This document shows, in pieces, positions 53,895 to 62,793 of a stretch of DNA of 64,000 bases. Both the position numbers and the translations under genes were made by a program. The DNA comes from JAGLOK01 sp963675575 (GTDB taxonomy: Bacteria; Bacillota; Clostridia; Christensenellales; UMGS416): positions 2,294,001 to 2,358,000 of the forward strand of contig OY776378.1 in assembly GCA_963675575.1 (NCBI GenBank), read 5' to 3'. Positions within the stretch are counted from its first letter, which is position 1. Each line of letters starts with the position of its first letter. The notes under the pieces are model-generated. The model saw only the letters and a list, made by a program, of their open reading frames with translations. It did not search any database and was not told the DNA's origin.

Positions 53895-54032
53895 ACGATT
53901 GATTCGTGCTTTCTTTCGGTTTTAGTTTGAATTTAATTACCGCATGAAAAATGGTCTCAAAACCATAATTCAATTTAAAATAATATTAAAGATTTAATAT
54001 GTTAATTTTTTTAAATCTTATTGGAGAAACGG

Positions 54033-55106
54033 ATGAGATATATACCGTCAAAATGTTTGCAGCCAGGCCAAATACTGGCTAAAAATATTGATTTCGGTAA
54101 AAACAGAATATTGCTCCGAAGGGGTGTAACTTTAACCGGTTCTGTCATACAGAGAATTGAAAAATTAGGACTTCAGGGTGTATATATTGATGATGATATT
54201 TCAAGAGACATTAATATTTCAAGCGTTATAAGCGACGAGCTGAAGTATAAGGCAATTAAAGGAGTTAAGTCTTTTTTTCTTAAAGCTGATCAAGATCCCA
54301 TGAACAGCGGTGATAAGCAATTAAACGCCATAAAAGATATTATAATGGGCATAGTCAATGAGGTTCAATATAACTCTCACATAAAAATAAATATTGTTGA
54401 TTTACGCACATATGATGATTACACTTTCAGCCACAGCATAAATGTTGCAGTATTATCTGTCGTTGTAGGCACCGTTTTAAATTTAAGCAAATCTGAACTT
54501 AACGAGCTGGCTCTGGGCGCACTAATACACGATATAGGAAAAGTTTTTTGTGACAAAAACATTTTAAATAAACCCGGCAAATTAACTCCTGAAGAATACG
54601 AGGAAATAAAAAGGCATACCGAACGCGGGTACAACTATTTATATTCAAGCAACTCAATCCCTGAAAGTTCCAAACTATCGGTACTAACCCATCATGAACA
54701 ATATAACGGTTTTGGTTATCCTGACAAAAGAGAATCAGACCAAATTCCTTTATTCGGGAGGATTATCTCGGTTGTCGATGTTTATGACGCCCTAACTTCA
54801 GACAGAGCATATCGAAAAGCGATGCTTCCATCGCAAGCTTTCGAGTATATTTTATCAGGTTATAATACAATGTTTGACCCTCAAATAGTCGAAGCATTTA
54901 TTAAAAAAGTAGCTTTTTATCCCGTCGGGACTTGTGTCGGGCTAAGTTCTGGCCAAGTAGGCATTGTAGTTGAAAATTTTGATTCGTCATACCTTCGGCC
55001 TCTAATTCGAGTAATTATTGATAAAAAGCTGACCAATGACTACATTGATCTCGCCCATGACAATTCAAAATTAAATGTGATAATTGAAGAAATAGTTGAA
55101 ATATAA
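54033..55106 (+). CDS. HD-GYP domain cyclic-di-GMP phosphodiesterase candidate
   Basis: The 357-residue protein has an N-terminal region like DUF3391-type heads (KCLQPGQILAKNIDFG) and an HD-GYP domain (about 130-300) with FSHSINVAVL, LIHDIGKVF, IKRHTERGY and the hallmark HHEQYNGFGYP. Such enzymes degrade cyclic-di-GMP. The start is the ATG at 54033 behind GGAGAA. A C-terminal beta part (about 300-357) is seen in related motility proteins. It follows cheY by 138 bp and probably lowers cyclic-di-GMP, which would release the PilZ brake encoded at 37057-37710. Confidence 0.85.
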   Translation: MRYIPSKCLQPGQILAKNIDFGKNRILLRRGVTLTGSVIQRIEKLGLQGVYIDDDISRDINISSVISDELKYKAIKGVKSFFLKADQDPMNSGDKQLNAIKDIIMGIVNEVQYNSHIKINIVDLRTYDDYTFSHSINVAVLSVVVGTVLNLSKSELNELALGALIHDIGKVFCDKNILNKPGKLTPEEYEEIKRHTERGYNYLYSSNSIPESSKLSVLTHHEQYNGFGYPDKRESDQIPLFGRIISVVDVYDALTSDRAYRKAMLPSQAFEYILSGYNTMFDPQIVEAFIKKVAFYPVGTCVGLSSGQVGIVVENFDSSYLRPLIRVIIDKKLTNDYIDLAHDNSKLNVIIEEIVEI

Positions 55107-55192
55107 ACCTACATTTAGAACTTCTTCGCCAATAAGAAATAATTTTATGTTTAGTTTTAGCTTCTGCACCTATAGTATTTATTACCGCTTTT

Positions 55193-55604
55193 ATGATAAA
55201 AGGTATCAATGGTCAAAACAAGTACATAGATTTCTTAATTGATTTGGTTAAAAGTATAGCGCTCTGATTGGACAGAGATTCTTTTCGTGCTGAAATTCAT
55301 GAAACATCACACGGTTAATCCCAAAAAACGCGGATTATATTTATGACATGATACTCAACGCTGTTATTATTACAATGAAGATATTTTAATACCCGATAAG
55401 AAGCTGTACCTAAATTTTGGGACTGGTGATGAATTGTGGATTTATCCGGAAAAAGATGTTTCTGATTACACCTCCTTAACAATTAAATAATATATCAAAT
55501 ATGATGAAAATGAATTCACTTATTTAACAAAATATCCTATCTGCTTTGCTCAGATAAAACGATTAGTCAGCATCGAATACGGAAATACTTTATGTTTGGA
55601 TTAA
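55193..55604 (+). pseudogene. Possible decayed gene between the HD-GYP gene and korA
   Basis: The 678-bp gap 55107-55784 holds no intact gene. One frame runs MIKGINGQNKYIDFLIDLV to a stop at once. Another, from about 55352, reads NEDILIPDKKLYLNFG, goes through a single in-frame TAA and continues as YIKYDENEFTYLTKYP to 55604. This looks protein-like but is broken by stops and a frame change, with no recognised family. It may be a remnant of an unknown gene. The rest of the gap is AT-rich and includes the korA ribosome-binding site. Confidence 0.3.
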
Positions 55605-55784
55605 TCATTCCCAATAAATCAAAGCAGTAATTGCTTTGTATTATTAATACTCTTCTCCCTATATTTTTCAAAATTCCACAATAATTATTTAGCCATTTTT
55701 TGATTATCTTCTCCCCTCAAACGTTTGTAATTATATCCATTTAAGAGTATCATTATATTATAAATATTCTTAGGAGGCTTTTAA

Positions 55785-57446
55785 GTGTATAACATTTTAA
55801 TCGGCGGCGCGGCAGGCCAAGGCATAGATACAATGGTCAGCATTTTAGAAAAGCTGCTAAAGAAATCAGGATATCATATTTTCACCTCCCGCGACTTTAT
55901 GTCACGTGTCCGCGGAGGTCATAATTTCTCTCTTTTGAGGTTTGGAAGCAAGCCTTCAATGTCACACAGCCATCTTTTAAACGGCATAATCGCATTAAAC
56001 CAAGAAACAGTTGAATTACATAAAGACAAGCTTGTTTCTGACGGGTTTATTCTATGCGATGAAGATATTGAGCTTGATGATTCAAGCATAATAAAAATAC
56101 CAATGAAATCTATGGCTAAAGAAATAGGAAACCCACGTGTTGCGGGAACAATCGCTGTCGGAGCCATTCTTAAGCTGTTTGGAGAAACACTTGACAATTC
56201 TTCAGAAATTTTAAAGAACGCGCTTAGCGAAAAATACTTTGACATAAACATGACAGCAATCAAAAAAGGCTACGATAGCACAGAAAAGAAGTTCGAAGCT
56301 GCTGCGGACGATTTTTCAGACTGGATGATTCTTTCCGGAAGTCAGGCCGTAGGGCTTGGCGCAATAGCCGCAGGACTAAAATTTTACTGTGCATATCCCA
56401 TGTCTCCTTCTACTTCGGTTATGGTATATCTCGCCTCCAAAGGCGAAGAATCGGGAATAGTGGTCGAACAAGCCGAGGATGAAATTGCCGCCATCAACAT
56501 GGCGATAGGCGCATCATACGCCGGAGCAAGAGCCATGACAGGTACTTCCGGCGGCGGATTTTCTCTGATGGTGGAAGCCTTAGGGCTTTCGGGAATTGCC
56601 GAAATACCCATTGTAATCGTAGACGTCCAGCGACCCGGGCCAGCGACGGGGCTTCCCACCCGCACTGAGCAAAGTGATTTAAAATTTGTTGTCTCAGCTT
56701 CACAAGGTGAATTCCCACGGATGGTAATCGCGCTGCGCCACCATGAGGATTCGTTTTATCAAACCATCCGTGCTTTTGACATCGCAGAAAGATATCAGAT
56801 ACCAGTCATCCTTTTGAGCGACCAATTCCTTGGGGACGCGACCTCCACTGTGAAACCTTTCAATGTGGATAATATATCAGTGGCTAGTCCGATTACAAAA
56901 TTCAATGGTGAATATTTGCGATATAAACTAACCGAAGATGGAATATCACCAAGGCTTATCCCGGGGAAATCAAAAAATCTTGTGCATATAGACAGCGATG
57001 AGCATGACGAACACGGAATGATAACTGAATCAGCAGAAGTTAGAAACTCAATGGTCGAAAAACGGATGAAAAAGATTGAAAAGCTTAAAGAAGAGCTTAT
57101 TGAGCCTGACTTCATAGGCAGTGACGGTTTTGAAACGCTTCTGGTAGGCTGGGGCTCAACATATGGTTCCATTTTAGAAGCAGTGGAAACCCTTAATGAA
57201 CGCGGCGGCAAATTTGCGGCGCTTGTGTTTGGCGATGTATATCCTCTTCCAGAAAAGCTGCTAAAAGAAAAAGCCGTCAAGGGGAAAAAACTTATTAATG
57301 TGGAGCAAAATGCCACCGGTCAGCTTGCCGGAATAATCCGCGAACAAACGGGCATTGTATTTGATAAAAGCATATTGAAATATGACGGACGCCAAATTAC
57401 ATCTGATGAAATAATTGCAAAACTTGTTAAGGAGGCTTCAAAATGA
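55785..57446 (+). CDS. korA: 2-oxoacid:ferredoxin oxidoreductase, gamma-alpha fusion subunit (KorA-like)
   Basis: The enzyme converts a 2-oxoacid and CoA to acyl-CoA and CO2, reducing ferredoxin. The 553-residue protein has a gamma domain at the N-terminus (about 1-170, LIGGAAGQGIDTMVSILEKL, SRVRGGHNFSLLRFG) fused to the alpha domain (about 180-380, GNEALG-type ASYAGARAMTGTSGGGFSLM, PIVIVDVQRPGPATGLPTRT) and the C-terminal domain (LLVGWGSTYGSILEAV). It begins with GTG behind GGAGG. It overlaps korB by 4 nt. The 2-oxoacid preference (2-oxoglutarate or branched) is not fixed by the sequence. Confidence 0.9.
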   Translation: MYNILIGGAAGQGIDTMVSILEKLLKKSGYHIFTSRDFMSRVRGGHNFSLLRFGSKPSMSHSHLLNGIIALNQETVELHKDKLVSDGFILCDEDIELDDSSIIKIPMKSMAKEIGNPRVAGTIAVGAILKLFGETLDNSSEILKNALSEKYFDINMTAIKKGYDSTEKKFEAAADDFSDWMILSGSQAVGLGAIAAGLKFYCAYPMSPSTSVMVYLASKGEESGIVVEQAEDEIAAINMAIGASYAGARAMTGTSGGGFSLMVEALGLSGIAEIPIVIVDVQRPGPATGLPTRTEQSDLKFVVSASQGEFPRMVIALRHHEDSFYQTIRAFDIAERYQIPVILLSDQFLGDATSTVKPFNVDNISVASPITKFNGEYLRYKLTEDGISPRLIPGKSKNLVHIDSDEHDEHGMITESAEVRNSMVEKRMKKIEKLKEELIEPDFIGSDGFETLLVGWGSTYGSILEAVETLNERGGKFAALVFGDVYPLPEKLLKEKAVKGKKLINVEQNATGQLAGIIREQTGIVFDKSILKYDGRQITSDEIIAKLVKEASK

Positions 57447-58288
57447 GCGTATTTGAAACATATGAAACAGCATGGTGCCCGGGATGCGGAAACTTCAGCC
57501 TTCTTAAATGTTTAAAAGCTGCATTGGAGGAGCTAGGTAAATCTCCCGAGGAAGTTTTGATGGTAGCAGGAATAGGTCAGGCCGCAAAGATACCGCAATA
57601 TATTGAGGCGAACAGCTTTTGCGGTCTGCACGGCAGAGCTCTTCCCCCAGCAACCGCCGCGAAAATCGCAAACGAAAAACTTACTGTTATAGTAAGCTCG
57701 GGTGACGGCGATTCGTACGGTGAGGGGGGAAATCATTTCATACATAATGTCCGCCGCAATGTCGATATTACACACTTCGTGCACGACAACCAAATATATG
57801 GACTTACAAAGGGTCAAGCTTCGCCTACCACGGCGCAGGGACAAGTGACTCCCGTTCAGCCATTTGGGCACATTGTAGAGCCTATCAACCCTGTGCTTCT
57901 TGCTCTTTCGGTAGGTGCGGGTTTTGTCGCGCGTGGATTCGTCGGAAATCAGGAGCATCTGGTGTCGTTGATGAAGCAGGCAATAGAATATAAGGGCTAT
58001 GCGTTGCTTGACATACTGCAACCCTGCGTAAGCTTTAACAAAGTGAATACCTATAAATATTACAGTGAGCGCGTTTATGAGCTTGATGAATCATACGACA
58101 GCTCCAATAAAATTTCGGCTATGGGAAAATCCATGGAGTTCGGGGATAAAATTCCCATCGGAATATTGTACTTAGAGGAAAAATCAACCTATCACCAAAA
58201 GCATCCTGTATTAAACAAAAATATTCCTTTAATAGACCAAGCAAGTAAAAAGAATATTGTTAAAAAATTCATAGGAGAGTTTGTATAA
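57443..58288 (+). CDS. korB: 2-oxoacid:ferredoxin oxidoreductase, beta subunit (KorB-like)
   Basis: This subunit binds thiamine diphosphate and an iron-sulfur cluster. The 281-residue protein has CPGCGNFSLLKCLKAAL near the start (two cysteines), HGRALPPATAAKIAN, and the thiamine-diphosphate block with SGDGDSYGEGGNHFIHNVRR then DNQIYGLTKGQASPT. CVSFNKVNTYKYY contributes another Cys. The length is typical. It overlaps korA by 4 nt, and a terminator stands 30 bp downstream. No separate ferredoxin delta subunit gene is found beside it. Confidence 0.92.
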   Translation: MSVFETYETAWCPGCGNFSLLKCLKAALEELGKSPEEVLMVAGIGQAAKIPQYIEANSFCGLHGRALPPATAAKIANEKLTVIVSSGDGDSYGEGGNHFIHNVRRNVDITHFVHDNQIYGLTKGQASPTTAQGQVTPVQPFGHIVEPINPVLLALSVGAGFVARGFVGNQEHLVSLMKQAIEYKGYALLDILQPCVSFNKVNTYKYYSERVYELDESYDSSNKISAMGKSMEFGDKIPIGILYLEEKSTYHQKHPVLNKNIPLIDQASKKNIVKKFIGEFV

Positions 58289-58317
58289 AGCATATTTTGT
58301 GTAAATAATACATCGTT

Positions 58318-58356
58318 AAAGGCCTTATAGATTATTTTCTACAAGGTCTTTTTATT
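58318..58356 (+). terminator. korAB terminator
   Basis: A 14-bp stem (58318-58331 with 58338-58351, one mismatch and one G-T pair) with a 6-nt loop is followed by TTTTTATTTT on the plus strand, 30 bp after the korB stop. The next gene is convergent, with its stop at 58361. Confidence 0.8.
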
Positions 58357-58360
58357 TTAA

Positions 58361-59149
58361 TCAATAATAATGAACTTGGCTGTCGGTGTAATATGTTTTT
58401 TTAGATGAAATAGTTTCGATGTGTATTTTCTCTCTATCCTTAGTAAATTTTAATCGTGGATTATGAACGCGCATGAATTTGCGTTCCTCTCCATTTATCG
58501 TCTCGGGGTTTATCTGCTTTATTTGAGATATAGCCCACAGCATTACACTTTTGATGCTGATAAATAATATTTCCAAGCTGCTTTGCGGGATTTTGCCTGT
58601 AATTGATTTTGGAGATATTTTCGCCTTCCAAAGTATCTCATCGGCATAAGCGTTGCCTATACCTCTTAATATTTTTTGATCCAAAAGAAATGCCTTTATC
58701 TTCTTTCTTTTAAATTTATCCGCTTGATTCAAAAAATATTCCAATGTAAACTCCGATGACAACACATCGGGAACAGTATTTTTTTCGGGATTGAAACTTA
58801 TTTTGCAATAGCTTTGAAAATCCGATACAACAAAGCAAAAGTCACCATCAAAGAACAAAGCAATAATTTTGTCTTGAATCTTTGAAGAATCGGCTTTATT
58901 TTCGTAAAAACATTTACCGTTTAGCATTAAGTGAATGGCGATAACATTTTTATTATCAAACTTAATAAAAAGCTCTTTGCCTTCGGGATATATATCAGTC
59001 ACATATGCAGTTTTAATCCCCGCCACAAACTCGTGCACCTCTGCATTAATTCTTGACTCATTAAAAACCTGTGCATCGTATACATGTTTCCCAAACATAA
59101 GCTTTTTTAGGTTTTCCGAATAAACTTTCAAATCAGGCAATTCAGGCAT
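58361..59149 (-). CDS. Fpg/Nei-family DNA glycosylase lacking the zinc finger cysteines
   Basis: Fpg/Nei enzymes remove oxidised bases and nick the DNA. The 262-residue protein starts MPELPDLKVY with the catalytic Pro-Glu, has a helix-two-turn-helix (FLLDQKILRGIGNAYADEIL and WKAKISP), and ends in a region where the zinc finger should lie (KFMRVHNPRLKFTKDREKIH). All four zinc cysteines are absent and the conserved Arg of the finger seems to be Lys (SSKKTYYTDSQ). Zincless fingers are known in NEIL1 and some bacterial homologues. Whether the enzyme is active cannot be judged by sequence; the substrate is uncertain. Confidence 0.82.
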   Translation of the reverse strand: MPELPDLKVYSENLKKLMFGKHVYDAQVFNESRINAEVHEFVAGIKTAYVTDIYPEGKELFIKFDNKNVIAIHLMLNGKCFYENKADSSKIQDKIIALFFDGDFCFVVSDFQSYCKISFNPEKNTVPDVLSSEFTLEYFLNQADKFKRKKIKAFLLDQKILRGIGNAYADEILWKAKISPKSITGKIPQSSLEILFISIKSVMLWAISQIKQINPETINGEERKFMRVHNPRLKFTKDREKIHIETISSKKTYYTDSQVHYY

Positions 59150-59537
59150 TTTTTACACCCTTTTCAATTATATTTTCTTAAACCAGTATCAATTAATAAA
59201 TTATATCATTTAAGCAATTTATCATCAATAAATAGTCCAATTTGCAACAATGAGCAATAACTCATCTAAATAATTCGCGACATAAAACAAAATAATTTGT
59301 TTTAATTCTGCCTTTTTAGCGTTAAGTGAAAAATTCTTTTCCCCAATCGTAAAATAATCCTATGAGTCAATTTATTTCCTTTTTTTATATATAAATTACA
59401 TTTATGTTTTTATGTCCTTGCAATTAATTGTATTTTTTTCCATTACTTACTATATTTTTCTCTTTTTCTAATATTTATGCAACCTTGAGCGATTATATCA
59501 CACTCATATTTATAAATACATTTATAGGAGAAAAATT
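59150..59537 (+). other. AT-rich intergenic region upstream of the small secreted protein
   Basis: This 388-bp gap separates divergent genes. It contains no open reading frame of note. An A/T-rich inverted repeat (AAAACAAA / TTTGTTTT, 59284-59303) and the ribosome-binding site AGGAG before 59538 are the only features seen. No convincing promoter boxes could be picked out because the whole stretch is AT-rich. Confidence 0.5.
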
Positions 59538-59927
59538 ATGAAAAAAGTTTTATCCCTCACATTGGTAACAATCCTTCTACTCGCCTTTGCATCTACAGCA
59601 TACGCAGCAGGGCTTTATATCTCATCAGCTTCCAATGGAATTTCAAAATCAGGAACAACAGTTTACATGTCCCAATATACTCACACTAACACTACCGCCA
59701 CAAAAATCACACACGTAAAATACCTTCAAAGACTTGTTGGGGGTTCTTGGTCTACATACACTACAAGAACAAGTTATAGTTATAGCACCAGCACTTTTAG
59801 TGACAGCAAGTCCGCATCAGTAGCAAGCGGTTACTCTTATCGAATTGTAACATACCATTACGCTTATGAAGGAACAACTCTTGTTGATACTGAAGTAAGA
59901 ACTTCTGGCTCAGTATACGTAGGCTAA
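59538..59927 (+). CDS. Small secreted protein (DUF6147-like)
   Basis: The 129-residue protein has a classic signal peptide (MKKVLSLTLVTILLLAFAST, cut near AYA-A at residue 24), leaving about 105 residues rich in Ser, Thr and Tyr with no cysteine. The mature part has beta-like repeats (GTTVYMSQYTHTNTTATKIT, TSYSYSTSTFSDSKSAS). Similar small proteins are common in Clostridia as DUF6147 and have no known role. AGGAG precedes the ATG. It stops 2 bp before the stop of the convergent DUF4367 gene, with no terminator between. Confidence 0.65.
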   Translation: MKKVLSLTLVTILLLAFASTAYAAGLYISSASNGISKSGTTVYMSQYTHTNTTATKITHVKYLQRLVGGSWSTYTTRTSYSYSTSTFSDSKSASVASGYSYRIVTYHYAYEGTTLVDTEVRTSGSVYVG

Positions 59928-59929
59928 TC

Positions 59930-60508
59930 CTACCCCATATTCTCAATTATTTTAATCAGGGTTTCTTTATCTATAGTTCCTCCTATAGATACTGCAAAGC
60001 CCTGATTATTCATATATTGTGCACTGTAATATATATCATCATATTCTGTAACAAATACATTATTATCATTTACTAATATTTCTTGAAATTCTACGCAAAA
60101 ATCTCTTTTTTTAATAATCACAGAAGATGAGATATGAAATTCCATATATTTAGTCTTATCGTTTTCATTATTAAATTTGTATGTAATATTATAATTATCA
60201 CCTTCATAATAAACATATTCTGTATATTCTAATACATATCCCTCAGGTAGCCATTGCGGTCTCTCAACTTTAAATGGTATATTTTTGTCTATTAGGACAA
60301 AATCTTTACTTTCCACTATTCTGCCATCCTCATTATCATATCGTTCGCTTGTACTAAATATATGGTTAACAGTCTTTTTCATAAAAAGCCTATAGCTTGA
60401 GACAAAAAAAGTATCCCTCAGCAGAAAAACCGTAATAAACAATACAACTGTGCTTCCTACAGCTATAAATAATTTATTCTGTATAGATAGACTCTTTTTA
60501 TTCTCCAT
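59930..60508 (-). CDS. Membrane-anchored DUF4367 protein
   Basis: The 192-residue protein has one membrane segment (about 12-31) and an external domain of the DUF4367 type with the hallmark PQWLPEGYVLEY near residue 80 and a C-terminal end IGGTIDKETLIKIIENMG. DUF4367 is often the outer part of anti-sigma factors, but no cytoplasmic zinc-finger domain is present here. A paralogue is encoded at 63816-64000 (ATIDEDTLMKIAESMN). The IS element ends about 40 bp upstream of its ATG, inside what was probably its promoter region. Confidence 0.75.
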   Translation of the reverse strand: MENKKSLSIQNKLFIAVGSTVVLFITVFLLRDTFFVSSYRLFMKKTVNHIFSTSERYDNEDGRIVESKDFVLIDKNIPFKVERPQWLPEGYVLEYTEYVYYEGDNYNITYKFNNENDKTKYMEFHISSSVIIKKRDFCVEFQEILVNDNNVFVTEYDDIYYSAQYMNNQGFAVSIGGTIDKETLIKIIENMG

Positions 60509-60572
60509 ACTCTCCTCATCAAACCATCTTTAAAATTAATTTAGGAACGTCAACACTTTTTCGGACAGTTTA

Positions 60573-61451
60573 CTAAGCAACACATTCTAATTGCTTCTGT
60601 TCCCATTGCTTCAGCCACTGCATAGGGCTAAGATAACCTAGTCGTTTTTGTACTCTCTTTGTATTATAGAATCCTTCTATGTGTTCAAAAATTCTTTGCC
60701 TGGCTTCTTCTCTGGTTCGAAAGTGTATCCAGTGTACTGTCTCTTTTTTGAGATTCGCAAAGAAGCTTTCACTCCATGCATTATCCCCCGGCATCCCTAC
60801 TCGTGAAAAGCTCTGGCGTATGCCGTTTGATGCAAGAAGGTTCTTCACTTTTTCCGATGTATACTGGCTGCCTCTATCACTGTGGAAAATACAATCTTTC
60901 GGCAGCCGCCATCTTTTGATTGCTTTTCTTATTGTTTTTGTTACCAGTTCCGCTTTCATGCGCTCGCTCATGCTTTCGGCCAATACAACTCCGCTTTTTA
61001 TGTCAAGTATTTGGCATATGTAATCAAAGCCCGCTCCTGTCCGTATGTAGCTGATATCGCTTGTCAATACTTGCAGTGGTTCCGTTATCTCCATTCCCCG
61101 TACCAGATTAGGATATCCTTCTCCGCGCGATTTCCGGCTGTTAGTTAACGATCTCTGACGCCTTTTGCAGTGCACACAGCGCAAGCCCTGCCGTTCCATA
61201 ATATCTCTTACCTTATAGAAGCTTGCCTTATGGCCACTTTTTCGCATTAGTCCGCATATTCGGTTCGCTCCGTATGTCCCTTTGCCTTCTTTAAATATCT
61301 TTCTTACCAGCTCGATATATTCTTCCTCAAGCTTTGCTCTTTCTTCTCTACTTCTTTTCCAAGCATAATATCCGCTTCGGGATACCCCTAATATATCGGC
61401 CCACTTTCTTTCGGGGTGTTCTTCCTGTTCAAAAATGAATTGATATTTCAC
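60573..61451 (-). CDS. IS3-family transposase OrfB (DDE integrase)
   Basis: OrfB is the catalytic part of the transposase. From the GTG at 61451 it has 292 residues with an HTH_21-type region (WADILGVSRSGYYAWKRSRE) and a retroviral-integrase-type DDE domain: Asp in LTSDISYIRT, Asp in IFHSDRGSQYTS and Glu in NAWSESFFANLKKE. All three are intact. The open frame extends upstream to 61535, but those codons lie in the 3' end of the group II intron and are not part of the transposase. In IS3 elements OrfB is normally made as an OrfAB fusion by -1 frameshifting, here at ACAACAAAAG just before this start. Confidence 0.93.
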   Translation of the reverse strand: MKYQFIFEQEEHPERKWADILGVSRSGYYAWKRSREERAKLEEEYIELVRKIFKEGKGTYGANRICGLMRKSGHKASFYKVRDIMERQGLRCVHCKRRQRSLTNSRKSRGEGYPNLVRGMEITEPLQVLTSDISYIRTGAGFDYICQILDIKSGVVLAESMSERMKAELVTKTIRKAIKRWRLPKDCIFHSDRGSQYTSEKVKNLLASNGIRQSFSRVGMPGDNAWSESFFANLKKETVHWIHFRTREEARQRIFEHIEGFYNTKRVQKRLGYLSPMQWLKQWEQKQLECVA

Positions 61452-61468
61452 TTTTGTTGTCTTGCAAA

Positions 61469-61542
61469 GTCGAGTAGACCGAGGGAGTCTCACCCTCAGC
61501 CTCTCACAGAACCGTACGTGACACTCTCGTGTCATACGGCTC
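61469..61542 (-). ncRNA. Group II intron domains V and VI
   Basis: Domain V (complement of 61508-61542) begins GAGCCGTATGACACG, with the AGC catalytic triad in its 5' strand, and folds back to ACGTACGGTTC around a GAGA-type loop. It begins 3 bp after the reverse transcriptase stop. Domain VI (61470-61507) forms a stem with CTGAGGG/CCCTCGG and carries a bulged A at 61475, seven bases from the 3' end, the likely branch point. Confidence 0.9.
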
Positions 61543-61545
61543 CTA

Positions 61546-62793
61546 TTATCCAGCCATAGGTAATATCCCTACTTTCCAATGCGCAAAAAGGTCTCGTTTT
61601 TCCAGAGCTATTCTTCTTAACAAGCTTCTTGATTGGTAAGGTTTGTGTTTGTACCTTTTGTATTTTCTCCTTATCCAATAACAAAGATGAAAATTTACAT
61701 TTTCAATTACTTTAGATAATTCCATCTTTCCATACTTGCCATAATAGTTAAGCCAGCCTCTTATTATCGGATTGTACTTTTCAGCTATTTCTTCTATGCT
61801 TTTGTTTGTCATCCATAGCAATCGCCAACCTCTGATTTCCTGCCTAATATGATTCTTCGCTTTACTGCTTATCGCAGGAAGAAAACTGGTAAACTCTTTT
61901 CCGTTTCGTCCTTTTGCTTTCCTCGGTCTGTAGGTATAACCTAAAAAACTAAACTCTGTATTTTCATAATCGCCTTTTCTGTTGCTGTCTTTACAATATA
62001 CAATCTTGGTTTTGCTTTTGTTGAGTTCTAGTCCAACCTGCTTAAACCGTTCGTCTAATTGTTTTAACAGCTCCTTTGCTTCCCACTCCGTTTTACAATG
62101 CAATAACCCGTCGTCCGCATATCTTGCCCATGGATTTTGTGGTCTATTCCTTCTTACCCATTCATCAAAAGCATAATGCATAAATAAATTAGCCAATAGC
62201 GGGGAAATAACTCCGCCCTGCGGTGTGCCAGAATTTCTGCTTGTTTTCACACCTTGATTATTCTGAAACGGTACCTTGAGCCATCGGTTTATATATAACA
62301 GTTCCCATTTGCATTGAGTATGTTTCATAAGCGCTTTTATTAGCAACTCATGGTCTATATTGTCAAATAATCCCTTAATATCAAACTCAAGTACCCACTC
62401 GTACTTCCAGCACCGCCGTCTCGTTACAGCTATAGCATCATGCGCTGACTTGTTTGGTCTATACCCATAGGAATCTTCTAAGAAGTATCTTTCAACTTTT
62501 GGCTCAAGGTGTAATTTAACAACCATTTGGGCTATTCTGTCCGCAACAGTTGGTATTCCCAGAACCCTGATACCTCCGCTTTTCTTCGGGATTTCTACAG
62601 CTTTTACAGGTGGTGGAAAGTATGTGCCAGATGACATTCTGTTCCATATTTTATACAGGTTACTCTTTAGGTCCTTTTCGAAATCCTTTATCGAGACTTC
62701 GTCTATACCGGCGCTTCCTTGGTTCGCTTTTACTTCCTTATACGCTTGATAGACTAATCTCTTTGGTATTTCGAACGACTTTGTTTTGGTCAT
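61546..62793 (-). CDS. ltrA: Group II intron reverse transcriptase/maturase
   Basis: The protein helps the intron splice and copies it into new sites. The 415-residue protein has reverse transcriptase blocks including VLEFDIKGLFDNIDHELL, SGTPQGGVISPLLANLFMHY and the active-site YADD at 225-228, followed by the maturase X domain (IRGWLNYYGKYGKMELSKVI). There is no HNH endonuclease domain at the C-terminus, so it is an endonuclease-free type. GGGAGG precedes the ATG. It appears intact. Confidence 0.95.
   Translation of the reverse strand: MTKTKSFEIPKRLVYQAYKEVKANQGSAGIDEVSIKDFEKDLKSNLYKIWNRMSSGTYFPPPVKAVEIPKKSGGIRVLGIPTVADRIAQMVVKLHLEPKVERYFLEDSYGYRPNKSAHDAIAVTRRRCWKYEWVLEFDIKGLFDNIDHELLIKALMKHTQCKWELLYINRWLKVPFQNNQGVKTSRNSGTPQGGVISPLLANLFMHYAFDEWVRRNRPQNPWARYADDGLLHCKTEWEAKELLKQLDERFKQVGLELNKSKTKIVYCKDSNRKGDYENTEFSFLGYTYRPRKAKGRNGKEFTSFLPAISSKAKNHIRQEIRGWRLLWMTNKSIEEIAEKYNPIIRGWLNYYGKYGKMELSKVIENVNFHLCYWIRRKYKRYKHKPYQSRSLLRRIALEKRDLFAHWKVGILPMAG

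Noticed and set aside
53900..54000. Nested inverted repeats between cheY and the HD-GYP gene as a terminator
   Set aside because: Arms are short with long loops and no T-run; read-through to the HD-GYP gene is more likely.
57533..58021. Minus-strand frame inside korB
   Set aside because: Shadow of a well-supported gene.
60541..60550. Target-site duplication at the IS ends
   Set aside because: The flanks (GGAAC on the left, CTCCC on the right) do not match, so no duplication can be claimed.
61452..61535. OrfB open frame extends 28 codons upstream with an initial ATG
   Set aside because: These codons are mostly the 3' end of the group II intron (domains V-VI), not transposase.
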